From: Manihot esculenta
Lineage: Eukaryota; Streptophyta; Magnoliopsida; Malpighiales; Euphorbiaceae
Assembly (NCBI RefSeq): GCF_001659605.2
Contig: NC_035170.2
Coordinates: 248,001 to 312,000 of the forward strand
Reading direction: 5' to 3'
DNA: 64,000 bases
Both the position numbers and the translations under genes were made by a program. The notes beneath the pieces are model-generated. The model saw only the letters and a program-made list of their open reading frames with translations, made no database searches and was not told the DNA's origin. Below, one piece after another: positions 47,949 through 61,079 of this stretch. Position 1 is the stretch's first letter. Each line of letters starts with the position of its first letter.

Positions 47949-50088
47949 TGTAACGACCCCAAAATGGACCGTCACCGGCGCTAGGATTCAGGTCGGCTTA
48001 AGGCCGCCAGAACCCGTAGCAAGCCTGCTATACTCTCTGTGTACCTGTAAACCTCATACATGATCATACAGTTTATGTGAAAATAAAACTCTTTTCTGAA
48101 CCAAGGCTTAACCTGTGCATGCACTATCTCTGTACTCTGTACTCATGTACTCTGTACTCTGTATCCCTGACTAGAGCTTGCTCTAGATGGGTTAACTCAT
48201 ACCTGTTAAGCCTGGTTTTCACATACAGGAAAACATATATACATATACAGATCATGTACACAACATACATCACTAGGTCAAGCAACAACTATTACATCTC
48301 TTTAATATTACATGTCCACTCTACGCTATTACAGATCTCTTCTCTTTTCCTGTACTCTGCTGGACTGTCCCTGTACACTGTACACTGAACCTGCAAAACT
48401 GGGGTTAAGGGAGTGGGATGAGCTCTATAGCCCAGTGAGTAGAACAGTAAAACATCTCAGTAAAATATGATCTCATGGAATGCACCATATCACAGACAAG
48501 CCACATCAAGAGTAAACCTGTCACCACATAGTCCCAGTAACTCTGCCAGGGCGTAGAATCGAGCACCTGGTCTTCCTGTCATATATGTATATGTGTATAT
48601 AACACCTCTGTACTTACCATTGCCAGGGCGTAGTCAAAGGCTCCTGGACTTTGCTATACCTGCCAGGGCGTAGTCAAAGGCTCCTGGACTTGCTATACGT
48701 GCCAGGGCGTAGTCAAAGGCTCCTGGACTTCCTGTCTGAGACTATTGGATCATTCAGCATTCACTCACATCACCAAATAACAATGCAATGCAACATATTC
48801 GTGAATACTAATGCAATCAACCTATGGCATAAACATGATGCATGAGATATGCTAAAAGCAGTTTGTAGTTCAATTAAAAATCATTAGTCTTAAGTTTAGT
48901 TCCACTCACCTCTGGCTATCTGGACTGACTGACTTTGCAGGCTCTGAACCTCTGGAGCAGTACTCACTGCTGCTCTCTCTGGTTCCTCTGGTCTGTATAA
49001 GCACATAAAGACTCAAATGAGGGACCAAACAAGCTTATGACCAACTCTATTAAACTCCCCAAGAATCCCCTTACACTCACTCTAACAGTCATGCAAAGCA
49101 AGCAAAGGAAAGCTGGACAGAACACTTTCGGCGGCAGGTTCGGCGGCCGAATGTCCTCTCCAGAGACGAAACTCAAGCACCTTCGGCGGCACCTTCGGCG
49201 GCCGAATCCCCCAAACAGAGCCGAACATGCACAACTCGCGGGGGCAAGCTATGGCAGCCTAAGCCACCATGCAAGAGGTTCGGCGGCCGAACGAACCTTC
49301 GGCTGCCGAACCTGAGTTCATCCAGAACTCAGTTTCAACGGCAAACCATCTCCTCCTTCCCTTCAATCTCTCCAACCATGTTTACCTCCTCTACTCAACT
49401 CACATATACTCAAGTATATGGTCACAGGGGTCCAAAACTATCTAATAACCCCAAACAACAAATCAAAAATCCCATTTAAAACCTAAACATGCATCTCTCT
49501 CTCCACAACTCCCATAAAACCTTCAGAAAACTTAAAAACATGTTCAAGAGCATCACTTACCTCCTGTAACACGAAGATGAATACTCTGAACAAGAAAAAC
49601 GGACCAACTCTCCTCAAACTCTCAAACTCTCACAAACTTAGCTTTTTGCTTCAAACCATTCAAACCCTTGTGCAACACTCTGCATGAGCTGCTCAAACGC
49701 AGCAAATAAACCAGGGGAGACGTGGCCAACGTCTGGACATGAGCTGGTGATAACACCTGTCCAAAAGGCTGACTAAGGATGTCCAAAAGCTGGCTGGCCA
49801 ACTCAATGTCGGCTGCCCAATCGCATGCAACACCATGCAACATTCGGGGGCCGAACTTGAACTTCGGAAGCCGAACATTGGGCACTTTCGGCGGCCGAAC
49901 TTATCTTCGGCGGCCGAACTTGGCTCAACTGCCTTAGGTCATTTCAACTCAAAACTATCACACTGTAAACCCAGAAAACACATCATAACACGTAGAAAAC
50001 ATAATTCCTACCCTTATATAGAATCCCAACACCCCGGATTCCATCAGACAACAGGAATTCCGGTGCTGGACTCTAGCCGGGTATTACA
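47949..50088 (-). mobile_element. 5' LTR of element E
   Basis: 2140 bp, almost identical to 40627-42768. It is the LTR from which E would be transcribed leftwards. The right end abuts caccc and the C pol frame at 50094. Confidence 0.96.
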
Positions 50089-50093
50089 CACCC

Positions 50094-53000
50094 TATCACT
50101 CTGCATCAATACACAACCCAATCCCACTCGAGATGCATCACAGAACACTGTGAAATCCTCATTACTGACAGGCAAAGCTAACACTGGTGCTGTGGTCAAT
50201 CTCCGCTTGAGCTCCTCAAAGCTCTCTTCACACTGATCTGACCAGACAAACTTCTGGTTCTTCTGAGTTACTTTGGTCATCGGAGTTGCTATCTTTGAGA
50301 AGTTCTGAACGAACCTCCTGTAGTAACCTGCCAGTCCCAGAAAGCTTTTAATCTCAGTCACTGTCGTGGGTCTGGGCCAGTTAGCTACAGCCTCTATCTT
50401 CTTGGGATCTACCTCAATACCCTCTGCTGATACCACATGTCCCAAGAAGGCAATGCTCCTCAACCAAAACTCACACTTCGAGAACTTGGCATACAAACCA
50501 TGCTCTCTCAGTGTCTGCAAAACGATCCTCAGATGCTGGGCATGCTCCTCTGCATCTCTGGAATACACTAAGATATCATCGATGAACACAATGACAAAGT
50601 GATCCAGAAACTCACTGAATACCCTGTTCATGAGATCCATAAATGCTGCAGGGGCGTTAGTCAACCCGAACGGCATCACTAAGAACTCATAATGCCCATA
50701 TCTGGTCCTGAAAGCTGTCTTAGGCACATCTGCCTCTTTGACTCTCAACTGATAATACCCGGATCTCAGATCTATTTTCGAGAAACAACCTGCTCCAGCT
50801 AGCTGGTCAAATAGATCATCAATCCTAGGTAGAGGATACCTATTCTTGATAGTGACCTTGTTCAACTGTCTGTAGTCGATACAAAGTCTGAGGGATCCAT
50901 CCTTCTTTCTAACAAAGAGCACTGAAGCACCCCAAGGTGAGGTACTAGGGCGGATGAAACCCTTATCTACCAAGTCCTGCAACTGTTCTTTCAACTCTTT
51001 TAACTCTGATGGCGCCATCCTGTAGGGAGGAATAGAGATAGGTCTGGTACCTGGCAGTAATTCAATTTCAAACCCTATCTCCCTATCAGGTGGTAGTCCT
51101 GGCAAATCGTCTGGGAAAACATCGAGAAACTCTCGGACTACTGGTACTGTGGCTGGTTCCCTCACCTGACTATCTAGCTCTCTCACATGCGCTAGAAACC
51201 CCTGACAACCCCTCCTAAGCAAACGACGAGCCTGAAGGGCTGAAATCATACCTCTGGGTGTACCTCTCCTGTCTCCTCTGAAGACACACTCTGACCCATC
51301 CTGGTCTCTGAGACTCACTAGCTTCTCTCTACAGTCCAAAGTAGCACTATATGCAGATAGCCAATCCATCCCTAGAATGACATCAAAATCTGTCAAGTCT
51401 AGAACCACAAGGTCAGCTGGAAGGCATCTACCCTCTATGAACACTGGACTGAAACGACAGTCTGACACTGCCACTGATGGGTCACATCTAGGGCCACTGA
51501 CCCAGAGAGGATACTCTAACTCAGAACTGATCAAACCCAATCTCTTTATGGCTCTCGAAGCAATAAAGGAATGAGAAGCACCGGGGTGCATCAAAGCATA
51601 CACATCTGAACATCCAATGATGAGATTACCTGACACCACTGTGTTCGACGTGTTAGCCTCCTCCTGTGTCACTGTGAAAATCCGTGCTGGGGCTACCGGA
51701 TTTCCACCTCGGGAACCTGCTGCTGAAGTAGAGGCTGCCCCTCTCCCTCTACCTCTGCCACTACTCTGAGGCATGACTGAAGCTGCTGGCCGAACAACTG
51801 GCTGTACCACACTGCCTGAACTCATATGCTAGGATGGTGCAAAAGTCATCTGCGGACAATCCCGAGCAATATGCCCTTCCTGTCCACATCAAAAACAAGA
51901 TGTAGATCCCAACAGACAAACTCCTCCATGTGGTTTTCCGCATCGTCTGCATACTGGAGCTGTGCCAGAGCTTGAGCCACTACCTATTCCCAGACCTGAC
52001 TTGACTTTACTCCAGAACTTACTCTTTGTTCCTTTTGCTCTATCCCATCTCTTACTGCCTGGAGTGGGGGCTTTAGAACCCGAAGCCTGTGCCTTTGACT
52101 GTTGCTGAATATTGGCACTAGCTTCCATTTTCCTGGCTGCGTCCACTATCGTGTGGAAACTCTCCTTTTCTGCGGGAAGAATCAAGGAAGAATACCTGGG
52201 ATGCAATCTCATCGTATATCTCCTTGCCTTCTTCTGATCAGTATCATAGGCTTGACCCACATACTGAAGCAGATCTAGGAACTTATCTGTGAATTCATCA
52301 ACACTCATCTCATCTGTCTGTCTCAACTGTTCAAATTCAATTACTTTCATCTCCCTAGAACTGTCAGGAAAAGACCACCCTGCAAACTCATTGGCGAACT
52401 CTCCCCATGACATACTGTCCATTCTAGGCTCCACATAATTCTTAAACCATTCTCTGGCTTTCTTGCATTTAAGTGTAAACCCTGCCATCTCAATGGCTCT
52501 CCTATCATCTGCTCCCAATTCACTGGTTATCATCCTAACTGCTCTGAGGTAATCAAATGGATCATCTCCCGTGTTATACTTAGGAGCATCCAATTTCAAG
52601 TACTCCGTCATTTGGACCTTACCTCCAGATGAGCTAGGTTGATGTCTGTCAACAACAGGGGCTACTGGTTCTGGTGGTGGTACTGGGTCATTTGGTTCTG
52701 GGTGTGCTGCACTTGGATGGGTAGGGGAAGAGAGATACATAGGATATGGTGGATAGTAAGGATAAGGCATATAAGGCATGTAAGGAGGATATGGCACAAA
52801 ACTCGAGTACTCCGACATACCTCCCATCGGATACTCTGGATAGCCAAAACCTGAGGTCTGAGCGCCTCCCTGCAACTCTCCCATACCTTCCTCAAATCTG
52901 CCTATACCCATGCTATCATCTCTCGACTGGTCAATCTCCATGGCCTCCCTCCTTTCTTCTGATCTTTCTCCCCTAGCTGTACCTCTTCTGCTCTCGTCTA

Positions 53001-53142
53001 CAGACCTTCTAGGGTCTATTGACGTACCTTCCCTGCTAGATCTCTGCGACCTTGCCCTGGGCAATGCAGGAGGACGAGCAGCTGGTCTCTCACTCTCTGG
53101 TGGGACTCCAGTCAATCGAGCTGATCGACGAGTTCCTCTCAT
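50094..53142 (-). pseudogene. Element C gag-pol, 5' part: gag to RNase H
   Basis: Starts [12 protein letters not shown] at 53142 and runs to the E insertion at 50093. Gag carries the same domain as element E and a first cysteine motif. Stops interrupt it at 51889-51891 (TGA; Arg in E) and 51829-51831 (TAG; Gln in E), near the gag/protease boundary. The protease active site reads HPGASHSF, with His in place of the catalytic Asp kept in B and E. Reverse transcriptase keeps FIDD. The frame continues at 40626 beyond element E. Confidence 0.94.
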
Positions 53143-53348
53143 CTTTTCTCTGGAAACACAACAGATAACATAACACTTTAGCACATAAACATCACATATC
53201 AATAATACACATGCAAAACTCATGGCATATCATAGCAGATAGGACTCAAGACCCTATCCTAGTGGACATGATTTCCTATTGTGCTTAACCACTTCTAACC
53301 TGTCTGAGCCCGACACTGTCTCTATAGATCCGATCATGTGAACCTAGG

Positions 53349-53360
53349 GCTCTGATACCA
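53349..53360 (-). other. Primer-binding site of element C
   Basis: TGGTATCAGAGC on the minus strand, three bases from the LTR start at 53364, matching initiator tRNA-Met. Confidence 0.92.
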
Positions 53361-53363
53361 ATC

Positions 53364-55657
53364 TGTAACGACCCCAAAATGGACCGTCACCGGCGCTAGG
53401 ATTCAGGTCGGCTTAAGGCCGCCAGAACCCATAGCAAGCCTGCTATATTCTCTGTGTACCTGTAAAACTCATACATGATCATACATTTTCTGTGAAAATA
53501 AAAACTCTTTTCTGAACCAAGGCTTAACCTGTGCATGCACTATCTCTGTACTCTGTACTCATGTACTCTGTACTCTGTACTCTGTACCCCTGACTAGAGC
53601 TTCCTCTAGATGGGTGATCTCATACCTGTTAAGTCTGGTTTTCACATACAGGAAAACATATACATATACAGATCATGTACAAAACATACATCACTAGGTC
53701 AAGCACATGTCTAACTGTATACACAACTCGTACATTTCTTTAATATTACATGTCCACTCTAAGCTATTACAAATCTCTTTACTCTTCCTGTACTCTGCTG
53801 AACTGTCCCTGTACACTGTACACTGAACCTGCAAAACTGGGGTTAAGGGAGTGGGATGAGCTCTATAGCCCAGTGAGTAGAACAGGAAAACATCTCAGTA
53901 AAATATGATCTCATGGAATGCACCATAGCACAGACAAGCCATATCAAGAGTAAACCTGTCACCACATAGTCCCAGTAACTCTGTGCCAGGGCGTAGAATC
54001 GAGCACCTGGTCTTCCTGTCATATATGTATATGTGTATATAACACCTCTGTACTTACCATTGCCAGGGCGTAGTCAAAGGCTCCTGGACTTTGCTATACC
54101 TGCCAGGGCATAGTCAAAGGCTCCTGGACTTCTCTATACTTGCCAGGGCGTAGTCAAAGCCTCCTGGACTTCCTGTCTGAGACTATTGGATCATTCAGCA
54201 TTTACCCACATCACCAAATAATGATGCAATGCAACATATTCGTGGATACTAATGCAATCACCCTATGGCATAATCATGATGCATGAGATATGCTAAAACA
54301 TTCCATTGTGCAAGTAAAAGAGTTAAGTTTAGTTCCACTCACCTCGGGCTAACTGGACTGACTCTGCAGGCTCTGGAGCAGAACTCACTGCTGCTCTCTC
54401 TGGTTCCTCTGGTCTGTACCTATACAGATAGACTGAAATGAGGGACCAAACTAGCTTATGACCAACTCTATTAAACTCCCCAAAAATCCCCTTAAACTCA
54501 CTCTAACATCCATGCAAAGCATGCAAAGGAAAGCTGGACAGAACACTTTCGGCGGCAGGTTCGGCGGCCGAAAGTCCTCTCCAGAGACGAAACTCAAGCA
54601 CCTTCGGCGGCCGAACTTCCACTTTCGGCTGCCGAACCCTTTCGGGGGCAAGTTTCGGAGGCCAAAAGGCACTCCAGAGACGAAAGTCTCTATCCTTCGG
54701 CGGCACCTTCGGCGGCCGAATCCCCCAAACAGAGCCGAACATGCAAAACTCGCAGGGGCAAGCTGTGGCCGCCTAAGCCACCATGCAAGAGGTTCGGCGG
54801 CCGAATGAACCTTCGACTGCCGAACCTGAGTTCATCCAGAACTCAGCCCCGACGGCAAACAAGCTCCTCCATCCCTGCAAAACATGCAAACTTCAACTCC
54901 TCAACACACATATACTCATGTAGATGTACAAAGGGGTCCAAAACTACCTAAAAACCCCAACAAACACATCAAACAGAACACATAATCATGCTTACAAGCT
55001 AAACCATCAAAAACACCCTTTGTCACCTAAGCATGCATTCTCTACCCAAACCTTCAGAAAACCTCTGTCAAACAGTAAAACATGTTCACGATCTTCACTT
55101 ACCTCCTGTAAACAAGAAGATGATCGATCTGAATAAAGAAAATGGCTCACCTTCTCTTCAAACTCATAAACACTCAAAACTAAGCTTTTTCACTTCAAAA
55201 CCTTCAACAACTTTTGGAAACCAACAAACACTCTGCATGAGCTGGGCCTGCAAATAAATCATGGGAGACGTGGCCAATCTTCTGGACAGGGTTTGGAGCC
55301 AACACCTGTCCAAAATGCTGACTAAGGAATGCTCAATAGTTGGCTAGCCATCTCAGCTTCGGCTGCCGAATCGCATGCAAAACCATGCAACATTCGGGGG
55401 CCGAACCTGAACTGAGGAAGCCGAACATTGAGCACTTTCGGCGGCCGAACTTACCTTCGGCGGCCGAACTTGGCAAAAAGTCTCCATAGACTTTTCTCTT
55501 CACAACTCAAACCAACTCAAACCAATGCAACGAAAAACCTTAAAATACATCATAACACTGTAGGAAAACATATATCCTACCCTTCTATAGAATTTTGACA
55601 CCCCGGATTCCACCGGACGACAGGAATTCCGGTGCCGGATTCTAGCCGGGTATTACA
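53364..55657 (-). mobile_element. 5' LTR of element C
   Basis: 2294 bp with TG...CA ends, the full-length partner of 37471-38702. It contains TACTCTG short repeats near 53549-53590, CCAGG/CCTGG 40-bp units near 54061-54170, and many TTCGGCGGCCGAA palindromes from 54548 to 55470. It ends directly at the target duplication gaccc (55658-55662). Confidence 0.95.
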
Positions 55658-57119
55658 GACCCCATCATGCAGAAGTATCTAGCCAAGGTACGAGCTGTGG
55701 AAGCTGAGCTCAACGCACAAGGGATTGCTGTACAATATCAGAGGATACCCAGGGAGGAAATTGAAGAAGCAGATCTACTTAGTTGGTTATCCGAGGAAGA
55801 ACTGGAATAGCTCCCAGATGAGGAGTACATATAGCACATCAGCGTCCCCACTTTTGAGAAATCCACCACAATAGTGCAAATTGAAGAAGGACAAAGTTGG
55901 ATGACCCCATACCTAAAGTACTTGGAGAATGGGAAGCTACCAGAAGATAAATTAGAAGTAAGAAGAATCACAGCTAAGGCTGCTAATTATCATGCGGTAA
56001 GGGGAACCCTGTACTGAAAGGGGAAAACTAGTCCGTGGCTTAGATGTGTGGGTCTTGAAGTGGCTGCCAGGGTAATTGAGGAGATACACCAGGTAATCTG
56101 TGGAGCACATGAAGGAGCAAGCACGTTACAAATAAAATTTTCAAGCAAGGGTACTACTAGCCCACGATTAAAAAAGAAGTAGAAGAGTTTGTCAGAAGAT
56201 GTGACATCTGCCAAAGATTTGCCAATGCCATCAACAGCCCGGCCACACCACAGTCCATCATATCCAGCCCCTGGCCATTCTCACAATGGGAAATAGACAT
56301 TTTGGGCCCTTTCCCTAAAACCACCAGACAGAAGAGGTTCGTGATAGTAACGGTGGAGTACTTCTCTAAATGGCCTGAAGTAGAGGCAGTACCCACAAAA
56401 ACAACCTGCAAGGTGATAGTCTTCCTCTGGAGCAAAATCATATGTAGGTTTGGGATACCAAGGACACTCATATCAGATAATGGCAAGCAATTTGACTGCA
56501 AATCCTTCAAGGATTTCATGAAGAACATGGGCATTTGGCATAAGTTCTCCTCGGTAGCTCATCCCCAAACAAATGGAATGATGGAAGGTACAAATCGAGC
56601 TATCCTGCAGGGATTGAAGAAGCAGTTAGATGGAGCAAAGATGAACTGGACAGTCGAGCTCAACAGCATCCTATGGGCGTTCCGAACTACCCTTCGGACG
56701 CCGACAAAGGAAACACTGTTTGCATTGGCATTCAGCACCGAGGCGGTGGTTCCAGTAGAACTACATATTCCTTCTCACCATGTTCAATTCAACAATGAGG
56801 ACACCAACCGGGAGAAGTTGAGAAGCAACTTGGATGTCCTAGAGGAAATTAGAGAGGAAGCTCAAATACGCACCGCTGCTTATCAACAAAAGGCAGCTTG
56901 GTACTACAACCAAGGAATTTGAAAGCTGAAGACCTGGCCCTGAGAAGATTAGAAGCGACAGGGAAGAAAGCAGCAGTGGGTAAACTGGCATCAACTTGGA
57001 AAGGCCCCTTCAGGATAACTAAATTCATCAAGCCTGGGGTATACTGGATTGAAGACTTGCAAGGGAACCTGAAGCCTCACGCGTGGAATATCCAGCACCT
57101 GAAGAGGTATTTTCCTTGA
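55658..57119 (+). pseudogene. Element D pol, part 2: end of RNase H and integrase
   Basis: Resumes the D frame (PIMQKYLAKVRAVEAELNAQ). Stops occur near 55808, 55832 and 56017, and a frameshift near 56145. The integrase shows CDICQRF (zinc finger), DILGPFP, ISDNGKQF and a retained Glu in MMEGTN, then a C-terminal part ending HLKRYFP at 57119, read in another frame from about 56898. A Trp codon of the integrase N-terminal motif is TAG near 56157. Dead copy of a Tat-lineage element. Confidence 0.9.
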
Positions 57120-57205
57120 AGAACATTCACTGTAAAATTTTGTACTTGAAAAACATAAATGAGAAATGCTGCCCCCATGAAAAATCCTAAACAAAAATAA
57201 AAAAT

Positions 57206-57850
57206 CGAGCTCACAGTTCGGACGAGCTCGCCGCCTACAAGCTCTTGGCAAGATAAGCTAATTATGAAAAACAATAAATCGAGCTCACCATTTGGATGGG
57301 CCCACAGGCTATGAACGTGCAAAAATAGCCTACACGTAAAAAATAGTCGAGCTCGCAGTACGGAGGAGCTCACAGCCTGACAAGCGCGAAAATGATCTAA
57401 GCATAAAAAAGTAACCAGGCTCTCAGTTCGGATGAGCCTACAGCCTTTAAATAGTATGATGAAATAGGCCAAATACGACAAACAGTATTCGAGCTCACAG
57501 TTCGAATGATCTCATGACCCGTAAGCATTGTGATAAAAGTAGGCTAAGAATGAACAACCAAGCTCATGGCATGCACGAGCTCGTTGGCAAAAAAACCCAT
57601 AAAAAATTCCAAGTATAAAGTTTCCGGGCTCATAGCATGAACAAGCTCAAGGAGCCACCACACGTAGAAAAAGCATAGACGTGAAAACGATCACTCCCAT
57701 AAGCGTAAAAGACAAACATGTGAAAATAAACTGTTTTGACATAACCGAGCTCGCGACACTGAAAAGTTCGAAGAAAAATAGCATAAGTATTCCCATAAGA
57801 AGGGAGGAAGACTTACAAGCTGAATACATAACAAAAATTTCGAACTCACA
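57206..57850. repeat. ~70-bp tandem repeats in the 3' region of element D
   Basis: Units begin with CGAGCTC or a variant at 57206, 57280, 57348, 57416, 57490, 57559 and 57625 (spacing 66-74 bp), then more irregularly near 57746 and 57841. A common phrase is CGAGCTCACAGTTCGGA. Tandem repeats between pol and the 3' LTR are known in Tat/Ogre-type elements. Confidence 0.85.
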
Positions 57851-58319
57851 CCCCGAATCTATCCATTTGAATAAAATTGCACAAGGGACAGCTTAAATCC
57901 GTTAATATAAGTAAGTTAAGCAGGTCGAGATTTATGAACTGAGCATACAACTCAAGGCACTTCACGTTAAGATAAGTTAAAAGGAGCTCGCAGGCTAGAA
58001 AACGAAGATAGTTAAGTAACTCTAGCACAAATTAAATTAAGTCCCAAAGGACTAAACAGCTCGGAAGAATAAAGAAAGTAACACATTCAGAAAATAATCT
58101 AAGTATACAAATGAACATTCATTGAGATAGAATACCCGAAATTGTTAAGCATTCACAAGTTGTCATACATAAAAATTCCAAGTCAAAAATAAGAAACAAA
58201 TTTACAAAGGCAAGTATACAGAAGAAGAAAATGTCTTTATTTATTAATTTGTTGGAATGAGTTACAGATACAGTAGGGGAAAGGGAGCCCAAACTAACAA
58301 GATCGTTCAAGGACTTATC

Positions 58320-60840
58320 TACAGTATCTTCTCCCTAAGGTCCAGCTGGTGGGGGAGGAGCTCTCCCGAGCAAGGGATTATCATCCTCTCCGTAGCACAC
58401 CTCCTCATCATCGGAATTGACCTCGGTGGCTCGCAGGATCACCAACGGAGTGGGGGGGCATCTCTAGCTACCTTTAGGCCTTGATTGTGGCCAAAAGCGT
58501 ACATACAGAAGGCCTCCTGATACACTCTCTCCTTCATTTCATCGGAGGCCTTATACTCTTTAAGACGAGCTTCATAGGCTTGTTGAATCTTGGCCTTTAG
58601 CTCAGTAGAGTCCTTATATTCCTAGAGGCGCTCCTCACAAGTCAGCTAGACCCTATCCTCTGCAGCCTGGGCATCCTTCAGCAGGGCAGAATACCTCTTC
58701 TCTAGAGCACTGACCTCTTGGCAAAGTTGTTGTTGCTGAAGGTGAGACTCCTCCACTACCAAGGCCATGCCCTTCAGATCCTCGGCACGCTTATTGAGCT
58801 CCTATTGAAGGATAGCAGCATGGGCTAAAGCCTCATCGCGTTGAGCCCAGGCCTCATCGCGCTGAGCCCATGCCTCGTCGCGCTGGCGACAGGACTCCTT
58901 TAAAGCAAACAACTGCGCCAAAGCCTCATCCCATTGAGACTCTGCCACAGAGGCCCGCTTGAAAGCCCTGCCAACATGTTCCCGCATATATCCCAGGCGC
59001 TTGGTAAGGTCCTCAATTTGATTTTTGAGGTCGATTATGTTCCCACGAGCCTCACAAGTGGCCACGATGTTCTCCTCATGGCGGGCTTCATCAATGAGTT
59101 GGTCCATCGAGCTCTGAAGGGAATGATCCTAAGCATCGATCTCCATATATATGTCTAGCGCCTGACAGAAAAAGGGGCAACAAACAAGAGAATAAGAAAA
59201 CAAGGAAAATAAAATATGCCTAAAGGAAAGTAAGGCAACTCACCATGAGGAGCATCTCTCTGAGACTGTCCCCCAGGTCCTCCCGAGACCGCAAGAGGAA
59301 GGCCACCTACTGTTTGGTGGAGTAGGCCAGATGACTGGTGAGAGCAAGGAAGCGCGGGTTAGAGACATTAGAGACCCCTCCAAACATCTTCTTGCCTAGC
59401 ATCTCGGCCATAGAGGCCACCGCAGACCCAGGAGTCACCTCAGCAGCATCGAGGAGCTCGTTGTCGGGGGTTGAAGACAGTTGCCCTATGGCCTGCTTCC
59501 CCTTGTCAGCAAGGGAAGGAAGAATAGCCTTCAGAGGCCCTGCCACATGTGCCCTCTTGAAGGCCTAGCCCTCGAGGGAGACCTCAGAAGCCTGAGCTCG
59601 CTTGCCAGCAGTACCAGCAATTACAATGGCACCAGCAACCTAGCGAGATTGAGTTGCCAGAGGAGCGACCTCAGTTCCCCCCTTGGAGCCACTCTCTGTG
59701 GACTTGTTGATGGTAATGGGCTCCTGGGAAGCTGGAGTAGAGGTAGACTTGCGCCTCGAAGCCGCCGAAGACTTAGAAGAGCTCAGAGCTTTGCCCTGAG
59801 TGGAGGCCCGGGAGGCCGTAAAGTGAAAACCTTTGGCCGCGGGCACCAGCGTCCAGGAAGAAGTAGGGGCACCAGTCCGGCCTACCACAGTGGGAAAGAT
59901 GGCATGAAAGACCTCGCGGGTCACGTCCATAACTAATCGACCGACCCTAAAGGCCTCCAGGGTGGCCCTTATGTTCTCCCGCGACATGGTGAAGTTCTTC
60001 AAAGGCCTGATTTTATCCATCAGCACAGACGAAGCTGGAAAAACAAAAACAACCCAAGTTAAGGCCAAACACAATGACAAGGAAAGAAATACTACTGAAA
60101 AGAAAAAAGAAAAAAGAAAAGCAGAAGAATAGTCAGTAACGAGTACCAGCTTCCTGGCAGTCCCAGAGACTGGACACGAACATGCAATTCTCAACATCAT
60201 ACTTCCTTGAGACAGAGGTCAATCGAAGAAGGCAGATCTAGTCCACTAGGAGCAGCCGAGGAAGGTCGTTACAGCCTTGGGAAACCTCCCTCCAGGATTG
60301 GTCAACATCCTAGGTAATCCCATAGCCTTCCTTCTGCTCTACCACCACAAAGGCCTCAGCCCAGCCTTTAATTGAATCTTTGTACCCTGAGAAGATGGAC
60401 AATTCTCTCTAGGGCGCAAAGTAGTAGAACCCATAGTTTGCTCGAACTAGGCGAAAAAAAGTCAAAAACAAAGCAATGGAAGGGGCAAAACCCCAACACA
60501 AGCTGATCGACTCGAAGGAGCACATGAAAAGGATGGAATTTAGAGAAAGCATGCGAGGGGTCACTCCAAAGTGACAGAAAACCTTGATAAAGAAGGGAGA
60601 GAAGGGAAAGGTTAAGCCAAAATTATGTTGTTTGACATAGAAGATCAAGTTGCGACCTTGGTGGAGGTCCATAGAATCCGCCGGCAGAGGAACGGGAAGA
60701 ACGATCCTCTCATTGCGATAGGGAGCCCTAATACTGTAGATGGAGGTGTCTAGGTAATCGGGGGAAAAGAAATTGGTAAGAATGGCAGAGGTGACGGTAG
60801 ACCTCATATCTACGACGTCAGAGATTCTAACGGCAGCCAT
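58320..60840 (-). pseudogene. Antisense ORF region of element D (coiled-coil protein), broken
   Basis: Read leftwards between pol and the 3' LTR. The start MAAVRISDVV (60840) leads to LPADSMDLHQGRNLIFYV, a hydrophobic stretch and ALFLTFFRLVRANYGFYYF, a pattern seen in 'putative plant transposon' proteins encoded antisense in Tat/Grande-type elements. Further exons or segments lie at about 59640-60020 (low-complexity Ser/Thr/Lys), 59307-59546 and 58500-59107. The last is a strong coiled coil with tandem WAQRDEA units coded by 21-24-bp DNA repeats near 58830-58885. Several in-frame stops (for example near 60407 and 58805) show decay. Possible introns are not resolved. Function of these proteins is not known. 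Confidence 0.65.
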
Positions 60841-61079
60841 TAGAAAACAAAACACGTACCTCAGAGAAATTTTGTAGAAGAGACGAAAGATGGAGTAGAG
60901 GAAGCAGAGTGAGAAGAAGAGTCCGAAGAGAAATGGAGAATTTGAATTTGAAAAGAGTAAAGGTAGAGAAGATACATTTTTTACAAAAGTCTCCCTAGGG
61001 CCACGCGATCATAATTGAGACCTAGAAATTTATCCCTTCATTAATCATAGAATAACTACTGAGGAGGTAAAGGGGCACT

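Larger units (their letters stand above)
40627..50088 (-). mobile_element. Element E, young complete Tekay-type Ty3/gypsy element
   Basis: A 9462-bp minus-strand element with LTRs 40627-42768 and 47949-50088, primer-binding site 47934-47945, polypurine tract about 42769-42782, one gag-pol reading frame, and a 5-bp duplication caccc. By eye the LTRs differ by three substitutions and one 2-bp indel, so the insertion is recent. It sits in the RNase H region of element C. One stop codon interrupts gag-pol. Confidence 0.97.
37471..55657 (-). mobile_element. Element C, complete Tekay-type Ty3/gypsy insertion in element D
   Basis: A minus-strand LTR retrotransposon with 3' LTR 37471-38702, polypurine tract 38703-38715, gag-pol read from 53142 down to 38777, primer-binding site 53349-53360 and 5' LTR 53364-55657. 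The 5-bp duplication gaccc flanks it. Element E sits inside it (40627-50088). Without E it would be about 8.7 kb. It is disabled by two stop codons, a changed protease residue and the E insertion, and its 3' LTR has lost 1.08 kb. Confidence 0.96.

Noticed and set aside
53549..53590. TACTCTG run as a telomere-like repeat
   Set aside because: Only a few units inside an LTR, and the motif is not TTTAGGG.
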